Part shown: one piece after another, positions 1-13,600 of the stretch
Numbering within the stretch: position 1 is the stretch's first letter
Layout of the letters: each line of letters opens with the position of its first letter
NCBI RefSeq assembly: GCF_040581485.1
Contig: NC_090128.1
Span: forward strand, 38,780,931-38,844,930
Length of the DNA stretch: 64,000 nucleotides
Direction of reading: 5' to 3'
DNA from: Linepithema humile
Taxonomy: Eukaryota > Arthropoda > Insecta > Hymenoptera > Formicidae
Position numbers and translations under genes: made by a program
The notes under the pieces: generated by a model
What the model was told of the DNA's origin: nothing
Seen by the model: the letters and a program-made list of their open reading frames with translations, nothing else
Databases searched by the model: none

Positions 1-1040
1 TGCAATTCTACTTTATAACGTCGTAACGCGACTGTCATCCTCTGCAATTCATACCGCGCTACGCGAAGGCAGGTCCGTGCAGCAGAAGAATTATGTAATT
101 CGCGACGTTACTCCGCCTGCACCGTTTATTTTTCCAATGAGAACCGTTCAATTGAATTTTTCTGCAAACTACGATGAAAGACGAATCCAGTGAATTTATT
201 ATTGATGGTTTTCATCAGTGGAAAATCCAAGCTTTGCAAATGTCAACTATTTGTCAAGGAAAAGGTAAATTAGGTGTATCGAAATTAGGCGACTTTAATC
301 TCCTTCGGTCTAATTAAAAAGGAATATATAAAATGATGTATTCAATTTAGCTGGATATTAGAGAGACTAGGTGCTGCATTGGTAACACACATTGCAGTTA
401 TTAAGGTCAATTCCATCCTCGTGTAATGACAGGTATAAATATAGCGACTGCAGCTTACGTAATTCATGAAATTTTAATACTTTCTAGCAATGAATATTAT
501 ATCATTCCGGGAACACGTAGCTTTATATACATCTCGCCCGATGATCCCGAAAGGGTTGAGCACGCGTGCGGACTATCGGCAACGACCGACGAACACGCGG
601 ACAAATCGGCTCCCTGCAGTACGCGTGCGCGTTGTCCCCGGCTAAATCCCCACCTCGGGCGACCGTCCGCGTGGCGTTCTGATCAATCTGCGATGTTGCC
701 GGCTCGTTCGCGGGTGGAAGAGGGTGGTAAACGAGCGGATTGAAACGAGATAGAGCTGCCTTGGCAAGTTTGGATTTTCCCCCCACCTTCGTGGTTTCCC
801 CTCACGTGCTGGCGCGGGTCCCCACCACCTCGCTGCACTTCCCCACCCGTCGTGCCACCCGAACCGTTCGAGGGGATTCTCCTCTCGATCCACCCCTCCA
901 CCCCCGCCGCCACCGTCATCCGACAGATCTAGCACGTGGAGACGCGTTTCTTTCAATTTTTCATACCTTATCGACCTGTAGATTCACACCACCCATCACG
1001 GTGTGAGATGCACCCGAGAAAATCTGGGATAGACAGGCAG

Positions 1041-1102
<62 letters not shown>

Positions 1103-1587
1103 CTGCGTTGCATGCGCGATGATGCCGCTCCCTGCGTTTTCCACACTCGTGGTGCGCGTACTTGCGTTGATGGTCTTATCATTGGGAAAGGAAAAGTAGC
1201 ATGGACAGAATAGCAATTTTTTTACGCGCACACATGACAATTTGAAAGTGTTGAAAAACTTGGGTACATGTAATGTTTACAGAATGGAGGAAGTGTTTAA
1301 TTATCATACATTTATATCGATCCAGACAAAGATTAGGCAAAGTATTTCAAATCTGTTCCATTTTGGAATAGAAACTAGTTTTGTGTTAAGGCATTGAGAA
1401 TATTTTGGTAATATTTGAAGTCAAGATTTGATATCAACAGCTGTTTTTATCTCGCCGTATTTTTAGTCGGGATTGATTTGTATCAACTACACATTTTTTT
1501 TTTTTTTTCATTACATTCATAAAATAAGAATTTTTATATTATATTGATTGATGAAGCTTAATGAACAAATGATTTTCTTCTCCGCAG
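1..1587. promoter_or_regulatory. CpG-rich upstream region with two CACGTG E-boxes
   Basis: No coding exon was recognised here. Positions about 540-960 are GC-rich and rich in CpG, unlike the AT-rich flanks, and hold two perfect CACGTG sites at 803-808 and 933-938. A GA microsatellite follows at 1044-1100. The open frames in this block are probably a by-product of GC content. The region may be promoter-proximal sequence or 5' UTR of Mnt; that is inference. Confidence 0.35.
1044..1100. repeat. GA dinucleotide microsatellite
   Basis: An uninterrupted GA run of about 57 bp in the upstream Mnt region. GAGA-type tracts can bind GAGA-factor-like proteins, but a neutral microsatellite is equally likely. 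Open frames across it on both strands are repeat artefacts. Confidence 0.95.
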
Positions 1588-1659
1588 GTACCAAATTCAA
1601 AAGAGAACGCACAGAGTCAGATGATCTTTTCTGTGAGGAGAAAATGCTGATTATCGATG
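1588..1659 (+). CDS. Mnt: Candidate upstream coding exon of Mnt (partial; start outside or unseen)
   Basis: A 72-nt open block sits between a good acceptor (ctccgcag) and a good donor (GTGAGT). It reads as 23 residues containing KRERTESDDLFCEEKMLIID. It is entered in phase 1 and left in phase 1, so its last G joins the AG that begins the exon at 11082 and makes a Glu codon in the Mnt frame. No initiator that would feed it is evident in 1-1587, so its first exon probably lies left of the window. It could encode part of the N-terminus of a longer Mnt isoform. It could also be a chance exon or belong to another transcript. Confidence 0.5.
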
Positions 1660-2069
1660 GTGAGTACATTTGTACCGTTATTAATTAAAATCCATATTTT
1701 ACAACGGTCTTCCAATTCTATGCAGAATATATAAATGTTATAAAATATCGACGAGCTAAAAGCGTGCACATTATGCGTTATTATAGTAAGTACAGTACAA
1801 TCGCAACAGTTGCGACATACATATTTTATACGACGAGAATATTATTCTGCATTAACAACGTCGACAATTTCTGCATTAATAATGCAGCACTTGATATAGT
1901 TACAAATACGAAATTGCATTTCAAATCAAAGGAAGGTTATTCAATAGCTAATTAGTGTTCGCCGTTTCTTCTGGAGCGTAATACAGATTTGTCGTTTTAT
2001 TGAAAAAAAAAAAGTAGAAAAATATTGAAAATTCGTTGTCGAAAAATGCCTGTAAGTAAAATCCGGTGC

Positions 2070-3262
2070 TAAATATGGCCAGACACTGTTCTCGCGATGG
2101 AGCGTGCGCGACTTGACGTGATCTCGAGTGCCAACGTGTCGCGCCGCCGCGGAGCAAGTCCTTCGATAAGGACAGCATGATCGCGCCGAGTGGTGACTGG
2201 AGGCAGTCTCGCGAGGACGGTGATGTCACTGCGAGGGGGGGGGGGGAGGGGGGGAGAGAGAGCCGCGGCCGCCGCCGCAGCCGCTGTCTAGCGAGAAGGG
2301 AGGCACGGGGACGTCATCCTCAGGTTGGAGGTGGCGGCATTTAAGTTTAGACTTCAGTCGGTATCCGCGACTCATGCGGTACAAGTTTCGTGTGATCGTC
2401 GCGTGCTCGATCAATCGCCGGAATCGATCGATCAGCCGGCCCCGCGATCGCCAAATACGGAACAGCTGATCGACCGGCGCGTATTGCCGCGACGAGCCAG
2501 GGTGTACGATGTTACACGGTGTATATAATCAACTGCGTCGTATAAAATCACAAGTGACGTAAAATGCAAACAGTGGAGTAGTGTTCGGTTGTTCGTTGTG
2601 AAACGGAGCTCTTCTTCGCCGCAATCTCGTCCCGCGAGAATCGTCGTTTTCCGAGTATCCGCACAATCTTCAAGGTGCGATTTGAAATATACGTGAGAAA
2701 AATTGGACGATATAACAGGACGACCGGCTTTTGCACGGGCGGAATTTCCGTCGAGAGATTTTCGCGTGGGAAAAATGTTATTTCCAAGGTAATCCCCGAG
2801 GAATGAAGTGGACGATCCTCGGAATCGCTCGAACGGGCTCGTCACCCCGCGGCGAACGCGTTGCGAAAGATCGAAATTTTTCTAGCGCGCCGACGACTTC
2901 GCCGTCGTCGGCCCTCGTCGTATCCTTCGTTCACCGCCGCGATACCACGTTGTTGGATCTCTCTCTTCATCGCACATTTCGCGTTCCCGTGGCCATTTCT
3001 CCGCGCGGCCTCCTCGCCTGCCACCTCGTCGGGTTCGTTCGGCGCGGAACGACGACGCTGTCGGTCGTTGCGAGATTTAATCGCTCGGCGATGACGACGA
3101 CGACGACGACGACGACGCTGTTGCGCTCGCAATATCGATGCTCGCGATATACGGCTGCGAAAAGGCTGATATAGCATGCGGTCGATCGATTTTTCCGGAG
3201 TGAAAGGAAGCTAAAGCGGAAGTTTCGGTCGCGTGCGCTCGGATCAGCCGCTTTTCGGGAAG
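2070..3262. promoter_or_regulatory. CpG-rich block, probable promoter and 5' UTR of the downstream Mnt start
   Basis: The sequence changes abruptly from AT-rich to GC- and CpG-rich, with a poly-G run near 2236-2261, GCCGCC repeats near 2264-2285 and a GAC triplet run near 3090-3117. It runs directly into the open exon that starts at 3263. This is the usual look of an insect housekeeping promoter. No TATA box stands out. Confidence 0.4.
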
Positions 3263-3542
3263 ATGGGTGTTCTCCTGGTGTCAGACGGGATTACGTCGCC
3301 GGTAATGCAATCGCGCGTGAGTTTGAGCGCGCGCGACGCCGTCGTCGACATCGGCGTCGTCGACGAAACGAACAACAACGTGAGAGGCTTAATGGACGCG
3401 AATAGCTTGCCGCCGCCGATGCCGCCGACGCCGACGCGGGTCGTCGATATAATCGACATTGTCAACGGCGGAGAACCGCCGCGACACAACGATTGGATGC
3501 CGCCTCCGCCGAAGAAAAAGTGGATACGCCACTACCTGCTCG
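3263..3542 (+). other. Mnt: Candidate alternative first coding exon of Mnt
   Basis: This is a GC-rich open exon starting MGVLLVSDGI, passing through a Pro-rich stretch and ending with a basic segment PPPPKKKWIRHYLL before a GTGAGA donor. The final G (phase 1) fits the phase of the exon at 11082. It lies inside a CpG-rich block of about 1.5 kb, as expected of a promoter-proximal exon. The exon at 1588 lies upstream, so the two would be reached from different promoters. Confidence 0.6.
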
Positions 3543-6500
3543 GTGAGATTTTTGCGTCAAAAGTCGCGCGATTCCAAAATGCCTCGCGAAACCAGCAATT
3601 GCAATGCAATAATTTTTCCATTTCCTCGTCGAAAAGCATTTTCAATATGCATGTTTAACCAGTTCTTCCTCAAATTTCGGTTTATTTTTATTTTTGAAAT
3701 GCCGCGGAAATTTTTGAGGAATTTTTCCTTCAAATTGCACAATAGGCAATCGATCTTTTTTTTTTCCACCGAATTTTTTCAAAGAACTAGCAAGTGCGAG
3801 TTCAGCGATATACGAACGTGCGTAGTCAGCAGTGCGATTCTTCCCCTCACTTTAAATAAATACAGCTCAATGATAAGCAAATGACTGAAAATTGGTAACG
3901 CAACTAGCTTTTCTGTGAACCACTTAAATTTTCTGCAGTTAACACGCTGTCGGTATATTTATTTTATCATTAGTACACACTCAAAAAAATATTTCGCTGA
4001 TGTAGTTAGATTTCTAAATATCGCAACAAGAATGTATCGCTATTTTTCGTATCTGTGAAAACATTGTTTGTCACATACAGAATTTATAGCAATAATGTTC
4101 TAGCAATAGCTTCTGAAAAATTTAGGTACCATTGCTAAATGTTATTCATTGCATGATCTAACACGTGATTGATCTTATATAGATAGGCGCTTTAGAGAAA
4201 CTTTCTTTTTCAAGTTCACAAACAATACAGATATATATTCTGTTTCTGTCATCTAAACTTATTAAGTAATTACATATGCAATATCACAACAGTTGCTAAT
4301 CATTTATCTGTTTTAGTTAATTTTTTACACCTAGAAAATTTTAGCTATTATTGCAAGATCATTTTTTTGAGTGCATGTTCATCGGTCCTTATTTCCTAAA
4401 CGCTCGTCAGGAATAGCCTAGGAAACAATGTTTTCCAAACAAAAGCGCCTACTCTTTCAAGAGTGAAATATGATCTTACCGTGAAATCAGTGATCTCGCG
4501 CTGAAAATTTATTCTGTTAAGTCCCGATCTTGAATCGTTCTGCAAACAAAATTCTGATAAATGATGCCCTCCTAAAAATTTTATCTTTCGACGAGCGACT
4601 GATTCCAGTAATGCCTGATCTACAGTGTGCTTCTTGCGTATTGTTTCTCGCTCACTGCCTTTCGTATTTTCGCTCTCTGCGCGTGTCTCGCGTGAAGTCG
4701 GGAAACGCCGTGATTTGCAATTTCTCCTCTCTGAATTTCTGAAGAAAAATACGCTTTCGCGTAAAGGCAAAACAGGCGGAAAACAAAAATCGAAAAGCAC
4801 ATTGTAGATTGGGCTTAAGTCCCGCCGCCTAAAAACATTTCTCCCCGCGTTCCGCGCGAAACTTTCTCTCAAAACGTTTTATCACGTATTTTTATTGCTC
4901 ACTCGGAAGATTTATATATGTAGCGTGAGCAAACTTTAATCGCTCGTCATACGTCGTTTATCACTCCGTTCTCGTTTAGCACTCCCGTTCAACTTTTTTT
5001 TAAAGTTGATCGCGACAGCAGTACGTTCGCTTCAATTTCTCGAACGTACTTTACCCACTATGATAAAGGCCGATGAGGCAAATCCCGATAAGGTGCACAT
5101 ACGTTCGACTTGTTTCGATCGTGTGCGCGTGATATTGAACTATGTTATATACAACAGTTATTCATTTACATCGTAAATTCTGCGCCACTGAGAACGTCGA
5201 AAAATGTCGCACTTACATTGTTTTTGTATCGTATAAATTTATATCGTCTACTTATTATTAATGCAGTAAATTACTTTTTCGAATGCAAAAGGAAGTTCGA
5301 AGTTCCTTGAATACTGTCAAAGAATTCGGTAAATTTGCATAATTAACATGTAAAAGTTACACGATAAATAATGAAGTTCACTAAGTATATAATTAAATTT
5401 GTATAATTTTATAAGTTTTATACTCTACTCGCTTATATTTCCGTTATTTATACTCCGTTTATATTCCGTTATTTATGTAATTTACAAATTGTATAAATTT
5501 GCTGAATTTTTCTATAGTGCGCAATAAAAAAGATATTCGATTTTATATCTATGGAAAACTATCTCTCGAAAGATGGCAAATTGTAATGAGATGAACGGTC
5601 GCTACTTTTTTACAGTAATAATTTATTAAGTCGTTTTTATTTTTTGCATAGGGTACAAAGTATTATCATATCAAAAGTCATTATCGTGTCACCGACACTA
5701 TGACATTAACGTGCGAAGCAAACAGCGTGTATGCATAATGTTATAAATAAAATATTTGCGCGATCAGCGCAAAATCACGGTGCGCGCGTGAATGGACACA
5801 TGTCGACGGTAAATTTTGCGCGGAATATTTCGGTAGAAGCTGGCAGTGTGAAACGTTTCTACGGCGAGCGTGGTAATCGCGCTAACAATAAGTGGCGAAC
5901 TGTGTTTGATTTTACCGAAACGGAGAGATGGAGATGACTTCTCAGGTTTCATCTCGCAGCTAAACGCTCGTGTTAAAAAGTGAAATTTTTGTTTGCGAGA
6001 ATTATGTGTCGAGTTCTAAAGAGGCGGTCACTTTGTCTTAAATCACGCGTGAACATTCGGAGGAAGCTTTGTAGATTTATCGTGCTGTGTAAATCAGTGC
6101 TGTTTAGATAACCATAAGCGATTGTGCGATATTTATCGCTAATTTCTGTCAAATTAATTCGGAGCGGAGATAGCAATCGGAGGAGAAGAGTATGCATTGT
6201 TTTTGAAGAAGATGCGGTTCGCCCGAAACACACTTCGTGCATCTGGCTTCTCTCAAGTGGACTTATTTCACGGACGGATTTAACGCTCTTGGAAGTACGC
6301 GTTTACGAGTACGCGTTTCCTCGCATAGACGGATTATCGTGCGACGGTTGTCGCCGGTTTCAATATATCAGTCTGAAAATGGCCACGCTTAGATTAACAT
6401 CTGATTACTACGGTCTTCGCTTGTAGATCCGATTTCATGCCGATCTCATGCGGATAAAGCGGCTGTCACAGTCTTTTGTCGTTGTCTCTTTACATAGACC

Positions 6501-7529
6501 GCTCGATTCTCGGTTCTTCCGCTATTAATATAGAATTGACTGCGAGATAGTGATTAATTTTGCGACCTTTAATCTTTGGTTTGAAAGCTCTACCTTGTTT
6601 TTTCCATTGTTACTCATGCATTAAAAAAAGACCAATGAATTGTGATTTCGGCGAATATCGAGGGCCATGAATTTGAAATATATCCGCGGATACGAGAGAT
6701 GGAAATCAGACTACTTATAGTTCGTAGAAGGATATTTCCAAGTCAAATAGCGGCTATCAAGTTGAGCGTACGAGAAATGAGATATGCAAAGCGTAGAAAA
6801 TGTGGAGAATGTAAAAATTATGTTATTTTACACGTCAATACGTAATAAGAATAATTAGTAATTTTTAAAGTAAAATATGTAAATGTTAGTAAAAAAAAAG
6901 AAATTTGAAAGGAAAAAATACCAATTATTTAAGCGCGAGACAAATATGCTATAACATTTATTACAAAACTGAATTAACTAAGCTGAGCAATATTTTGTTA
7001 CATTACAGTAAATATATTCTGTCTTTATGTGCACAATATTAGTAAACAAGATCCTTGATTAAATTTATTGCCAAATGCAAAAAAGCTACTGTTTCTTTTT
7101 TATCATTATACGAATATGTTAAATATACATAAGCTATACAGAAAACTTTCGTAAAAACTTGATTAATTCCGAAGGTTAAGGAATACGTTACTTTTTTTGC
7201 TCACGATGACGCAAGAGTGATAATAGTTAATATAGGTTATAGCGAAACCTCGACTATTCAAGATAATAAAAGGATGAAGCATGTTAAATAAGCGGATTAT
7301 TGAGTAATCAATACGTGCAGCCAAAATAGAAAACGTGTAATATATATATATATATATATAAATAGCAAATTAATTCGTATGAATAATTTATTTATCATAT
7401 AAAAAAATATATTTCCTATGAAATTTAGTATATTAATGTGAGAATTATTTTTAGACGCAGTCGAATGTAATCGTTATATAATCTGCGAGACTAATGTTAT
7501 AGAGTTGGCTTATTTCTTTTCTTTTCCTT

Positions 7530-7601
<72 letters not shown>

Positions 7602-10600
7602 TCGATCTGTTTGATAATAGATTTGATTTCGAACGGCATTTCGATTAATCGATGGTTTTGATAACGTTTTCTAAATTTGCGGATTATTGAGGCACGCGCT
7701 TAGGTAATTGCAGTACGGATTTCTTTTTTATTAAACGCAGGGAGAGAGAAAGAAAGGAAAAGGAGAGTAAAGCGGTTTTCTGAAGGACGTAAAGCGGTCG
7801 TTCTCACGAGAAAATCATATGTTACGTGAGCATAAATGAGACGTATGTTCGCGAACGTTGCTCCCGCGAATGGAATTTTTCCCGGCGAAGTAAAAGTCTC
7901 GCGCTGATCATCGAAACTTGGACGATCCGTCGTGACTCATCGCGAAAATCACGATTTGACTGCTGACTGCGAACAATTTTCTTATATATTTATCTTATTT
8001 CTATGGCGCCCCGAGCGTAAAGCATATCTATCGGGCGATCGGTTTATTCCATTCAATGTACGCGAAATGTGGAATTAGCATCGTTCTCTTATCTTGTACG
8101 ACATATTTATGTCGGAGTGTAATAAATTTGTACAGTTGTGACCAATTATAATTTTATGTATCTTGCATTAATTACGGCATTTATATGTAAAACTGGTTAA
8201 GCGATACAGCTTTAATCATTTCAAAACGGAGAGTCACACATTTAAAAAGTACTCGCGTTTTGCATACTGTTGACGGATTCTCTAGCAAGCACTGTTTAAA
8301 ATATTTTACACGCATTCTGTTGTCGTCTACGTGTCTATTAATATTAATATAGTACAGAAATGTTCTCATAAGAAATAGTGCTTACGCAATGGGACAAAAT
8401 TAAAGATAAATTTGTGTTATTTAGATGCAACGAACTGTTATTGCGCGCATCTTCAAAATATCAAGCCTTCAAAATATATGACGGACAATAATAATACTCT
8501 TCCAGTGGCTTCGTGTGATTTTGCGCAAATACAATATTATTCCGACATACATTATACATTTCTCACGCCGAATAAACCATCGACATTCGCTAAAAAAAAT
8601 TCAAGTCGAAACGTTGAACCGATCGGCATATCATTTGAAAGCAAAATCACGCTGTGGTTCCGCTGGCGTGTAGCAAACATGCAAATGTGTCAAGTAGAAA
8701 ATTTACTACTGCTGCAAACTAAAAATCAAATAATCGATCTCTTGATTGCTAATACAAACTCGCTAATGTATTATGATAACATTTCATATATTTTTATCTG
8801 GAAGATTGAAGAAAAATATGCGAAATGTTTTGCAACTTTCTACGTGAAACGAAAAAGAAGATAAAAATTTGGAGATTTATATAAGTTCGAAATCAAAGAA
8901 TTTTTATGCAATAGTGATTTCTTTCTATGTTATTAATATTTAGATTGTAAATGGATATTTTATAATTTGTGATTCTAATTTTAAGGATACATATTTGATA
9001 AATTTCAAGTTGATTTTCTCTTAATTAAAAATATTGAAGTATCAATAGATGCACTAATTGTAAGAGTTTTAAGAGTTATAATTGACAAAGAAGGGAAGAG
9101 TTTTTCGCCAATTAATTGCAAGCTTCAAGGACACAAATGGATGATAAAATTTTCAAGTAGACTTTAATTTATTGGAATTAAGCTTGAAGCTTTATTACAA
9201 AAATATACAAGATTGCAACAAACATGATCTCCTTCGACACCTTCTGAAAAATCGATAACAAAACGAATTAATCCAAATTAGTCTTATTAATTTATTATTT
9301 ATAGCATAATAGTGAAATATCAATTCGATAAATTATGCATCACGTGAGACTTTTTCGACTTTGAATCGGTATCTTGCATGGATCCTGCATTCACAGCGCA
9401 ATCATTCGCGGGTTAATTCCGAAGGACTGAGAGTCCGCGTGTACGCAATGTCGTCGTCATTACTTGATTACTTCTTGTTACTTCTCGCAGAGTACACACA
9501 CATACGCGCGCGCGCGCGTGTATGAGCGTCGAGAATAGATTTAGGAAGCGGCGAGCTATGCGACGAGTCACTGCCAAGTCGGTTCGTACATGAATGAGTT
9601 GGTTGCATGTGCGTACACGTGCTGCGCTAATTTATCGCGCCACGACGATGGCGCAGCTCCGGAGAGAAGGACTTTCTTCATGTCCGGTAGCGAGACGTTG
9701 CGGCCACTCGCGAATTTATTATTCTCATTCGTTCCATCGCATTTCGCGCAAATTCATTGAAATATTTGCACGGCGTGAAACGCGGGGTATTCTGAAAACA
9801 AGTTTTGCCTTGTCAAATATGTTTGTCCATTCGAGCACTAACAGCACGACTGCTCGGCCGTTGTTATTTCCACTGAAATAACCAAATCGATTATTCTGAA
9901 ATGCGATATGAGTCCAAACGATGAGATTGCTCACATAGATTTTATGTCATAGAAAAACTACAATATCTGTGAAATATATGATCTGTTATTGATACAACTG
10001 ATGACAAGGGATTGGATATATATCTAAAAAAAAAAAAATAAATGAAAAATTTGAAATAATTTCTTTGTAATATTTTTGACTTTCGAAAAAATCTAGAGTA
10101 AAAATTAGTAATATCTTCTCTCTGTTTTAAGCTTGCATAATTTTTAATGATATTTGTTGCTGAATGATGACAGATGATTTTTAAAATTATTATTTATAAT
10201 TTTTTTAAGTAGAATGTTGTTTGATTTTTACAATCAATTTTCTTTCAAAATCGGAGCCTCGTACAAAACAATTATATTCTACATTTTCAATTATATATTA
10301 CTTTCTTTGTGTAAAATCATTATCCTTCCGGTTGTATATATATTATTTTCTATTAAAATAACATCTATATTATCTCATGTTGCGAATTTAACCAGGCAAA
10401 TTGTTGCTCGAATAATTTCCGATAGAACATTTGTGTGAACAATATATTATTGAGGGAATTGACTCGCTTGAAGCCATCACCACTTCGGAGGGTATCTGCT
10501 AATCTTAGGCGAAGACGCAGTCATTCAGGCTTTAGCGTAGAATAGAATGAGAAGCCCCGAGAGCTTTGCTGTCTGCATCGTGGAACGCCAGGAATCGCAG

Positions 10601-13600
10601 TGTCTTCGTGAATGCGTCTGTATCCAGAATGAAACTCTTGGGATAGTACGAAACTGCGATATGAAGACGCGGCAATAAGATCTTGGCTCCCGTGGCGTCC
10701 TGGGAAATTTAGCAAATTAGTAAAACATGTAAAATGTGTGACTTTATCGCCGACTTTTTGCTCGTCGATGTATTTTGTGCGATTGATGTCGAGAGAAAGC
10801 CGTAGAGAGAACATAATTATTATAATTTGACGAAAATTCTTTGCGTTATGAATGAAAAGTCTGACTTCTAAACGGTTTTGAACTTGTATTTTCGAAAACG
10901 AAGATAGTGTGTTGTAAAATTATTGAAATTCTTTCGAGCATTCTAAATTAAATTACAAAATTTCTTCAATATTTATCCTCTAGAAGTGTTTAAGAGCGAC
11001 TGGCGAAGCCCGGAGGCGATCTTTTATGTCATAATGTTTGTCGTTCAGAAATGGAGTCAAGTGATTCTATTGATGTTGCAGAGGAGGAGCCGTTGGAAAA
11101 CAACAGGACGAGTCAGTCGATCGCGTCCCGGGGGAATTCCGTGGTCTCCAGCACGCGAGTCACGCCGTCGTCAACCGGATCGAACTCCGTTCAGTTGACT
11201 GCGCTGCATTCCACGTCTCACCATCACCACCCGCATCATCATCATTCTCATCACCATCATTCGCAACAGCAGCAGCAACAGCAGCAGCAACATCAGCAGC
11301 AGCATCATCACAGCGATCATCATGGCACACACAATAATTACATGGAGAATCACAATCCGAATCAGTCTCAACAAAATGTGGGGAGTCTTGTTGTCGACGT
11401 CGAAACGAGCCACGACAACAAGAAGCATCGAACTGGGTAAGTCGGCTTCGATCTCTCCTCCATTATTTTTCCTGGCTTGTTTTCCTCGCATTCTCTTAAT
11501 TGTTTTCGCAAGCTTGAGATTAATCTGTGACAGCATTCAGGGTGATTTTGCAATATAATTATTCTATTTTTAGCCTTTTAACAAAATAAATCTCGGTTTT
11601 GCGGTATTGCGAAGTAAATTGTGTGAAAACGCTCTATCTGTCTATTTGTTTGTCGCCCTACAGCAGCATGTTAGCTTTCGAATTTATTAAAATACATAAT
11701 AATGTCTATATGAGACATATACTTATGCGCCGTCACCAACACATTCCACCACGAGTCGATATGTCAGCCTGTTGCTTCGCACGTTCTCGCTTCATCTTCT
11801 CTCCTCTCCGCTCCTCTCCGTACGCGAGCGACGCCGTCGCCGCCACTGCAGGCTACTATATCTATTTACGCCGTGCACGTGTCCAGGGTGAATGGCACGT
11901 GCACGATGCGTCGCTCAGCGATAACGCGTAGCGGTCACGTTGTTACACGATCGCGTTGCATATACGAGCGATAAGTGTTGTAACTGCAAAACTGTAACTT
12001 TTAAATGCTTATCCGTGCATAAATTTACTTCTCGAAAGTAGAATCCGGAATTATATTTAGATTGTATGTGAAATTTTAGCCTTTTGAAACGATACATCTT
12101 TTATTCATGCAACTTGGTCGGCTATGAAAATTAAAGACCATGGCGACGTATTCGTATTTCAAAATACAATTACAATAATTTTATTTACTGCCAATTTCAA
12201 TATCAAGTGCTACATAATTTTGTAGCAAAAATTCAGAAGTTTTGTAAATATTACATTTAATTTTGCTTACACATTACTCTTGAGATTAATTCATACTAAA
12301 CTAATATTATTAATTTTTTCATATTTTAATTTCTCAAAATGCTAACACAGATATTCGTAGAATTTGACATGAACAACTCTTAGTAAATAATGTCACATAT
12401 TTTTTAATGTAAATTTAAAGTTGGATTTGTCAAGAATTGAGAGAAAAATGATTCTTTTATTTTCTTGTAATCACACATATACAGTGTGGCAGTAAAGTCT
12501 GGAAACACCGGAAATATATACGAAACGGCTAATTTCCGAAAATAACGGTAAAACACGTCAATTTAGATTTTTAGTTTTTTCTACATTCTGGCGATATGCA
12601 TTTGTTTCTTTGATGCTCAATATTTTCGGTCAAATACTTGAAGAAAGCAGAAAAATTTCAGGGGGGCTACGCCTCCCTAAATTATCTCTGAGTGGGCGGT
12701 CGCCCCCTCTGCCCCCCCCCCCCGGTTCCGCGGCGCCTGTTGTTGAAAATGTTGACTATTTACTTCTTGGCAATACCCTAATCTATCTACAAACTCCTCT
12801 TGAACATTTCTCTTGATTAATAAAAGTGGAATTCGGTGTATTTTTTCGGAAAAAAAATTTTTTTAATTTCATCAAAATGGGTGATCGTACTCAGAATAAA
12901 AGTCCTTTCAAAAGAAGTGCTACACGACCTACGTTGCGATTTAAAAAAATTGATGATGTCATAACTGTCACTACGTGACAGATGTGAATGTAGAAACAAA
13001 TGCATATTGCCAGAATGTAGAACACTAAATATCTAAATTGACGTGTTTAGCGTTATTTTCGGAAATTGGCCGTTTCGTATATATTTCGGTGTTTCCAGAC
13101 TTTACTGCCACACTGTATATATATTTTCTCATCATTCATATCTTTTTACAGACCGTGTGTTCTCCGATCTGGTACGAGAGAAGTACACAATAAGCTAGAG
13201 AAGAATCGTAGAGCCCATCTTAAAGAGTGTTTTGAACTCTTGAAAAGACAGCTACCGTCGCAAGACGAGAAGAAATCTTCGAATCTTTCTATTCTTCATG
13301 CTGCAAACAAATACATACAGGTATGTATTGTAACGAATTGTACAATGCATGTATATTTATCAACACCAGAATCCACAGTGTTTTTATTCTATTTTTGTAG
13401 TTTGCAATGATTCGAATTTTTTTCTTTTTTAATAGCGCATTTTTAATTTTGAAATCTATCCTACAAAAACAAACTATTTCATCGCTCTAAATTTATCTTT
13501 GTCTGCGCGCGGCTACTGGAGCGTGAAATAACAGTCAATCGCGTTATCGCTCCGCCAAAGAAATTTCGCGGAGAGAGTTATTTTTTCACGCAAACACGTC

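Larger units (their letters stand above)
3543..11081 (+). other. First large Mnt intron
   Basis: About 7.5 kb of mostly AT-rich non-coding sequence between the candidate first exon and the His/Gln-rich exon. It holds a TIR element at 3978-4373, a 66-nt poly-T run at 7532-7597 and a short alternating CG/CA stretch near 9490-9520. The longest open frame (8412-8864, 150 codons) has biased AT-rich composition and no recognisable domain, so it is not called. Confidence 0.5.

Noticed and set aside
8412..8864. 150-codon plus-strand open frame in the first Mnt intron
   Set aside because: AT-rich with no recognisable domain or splice support; length is compatible with chance.
12862..12978. Short ATG frame (MGDRTQNKSPFKRS) inside the Mnt MITE as a transposase remnant
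   Set aside because: Only about 33 codons, with no helix-turn-helix or DDE motif recognisable.
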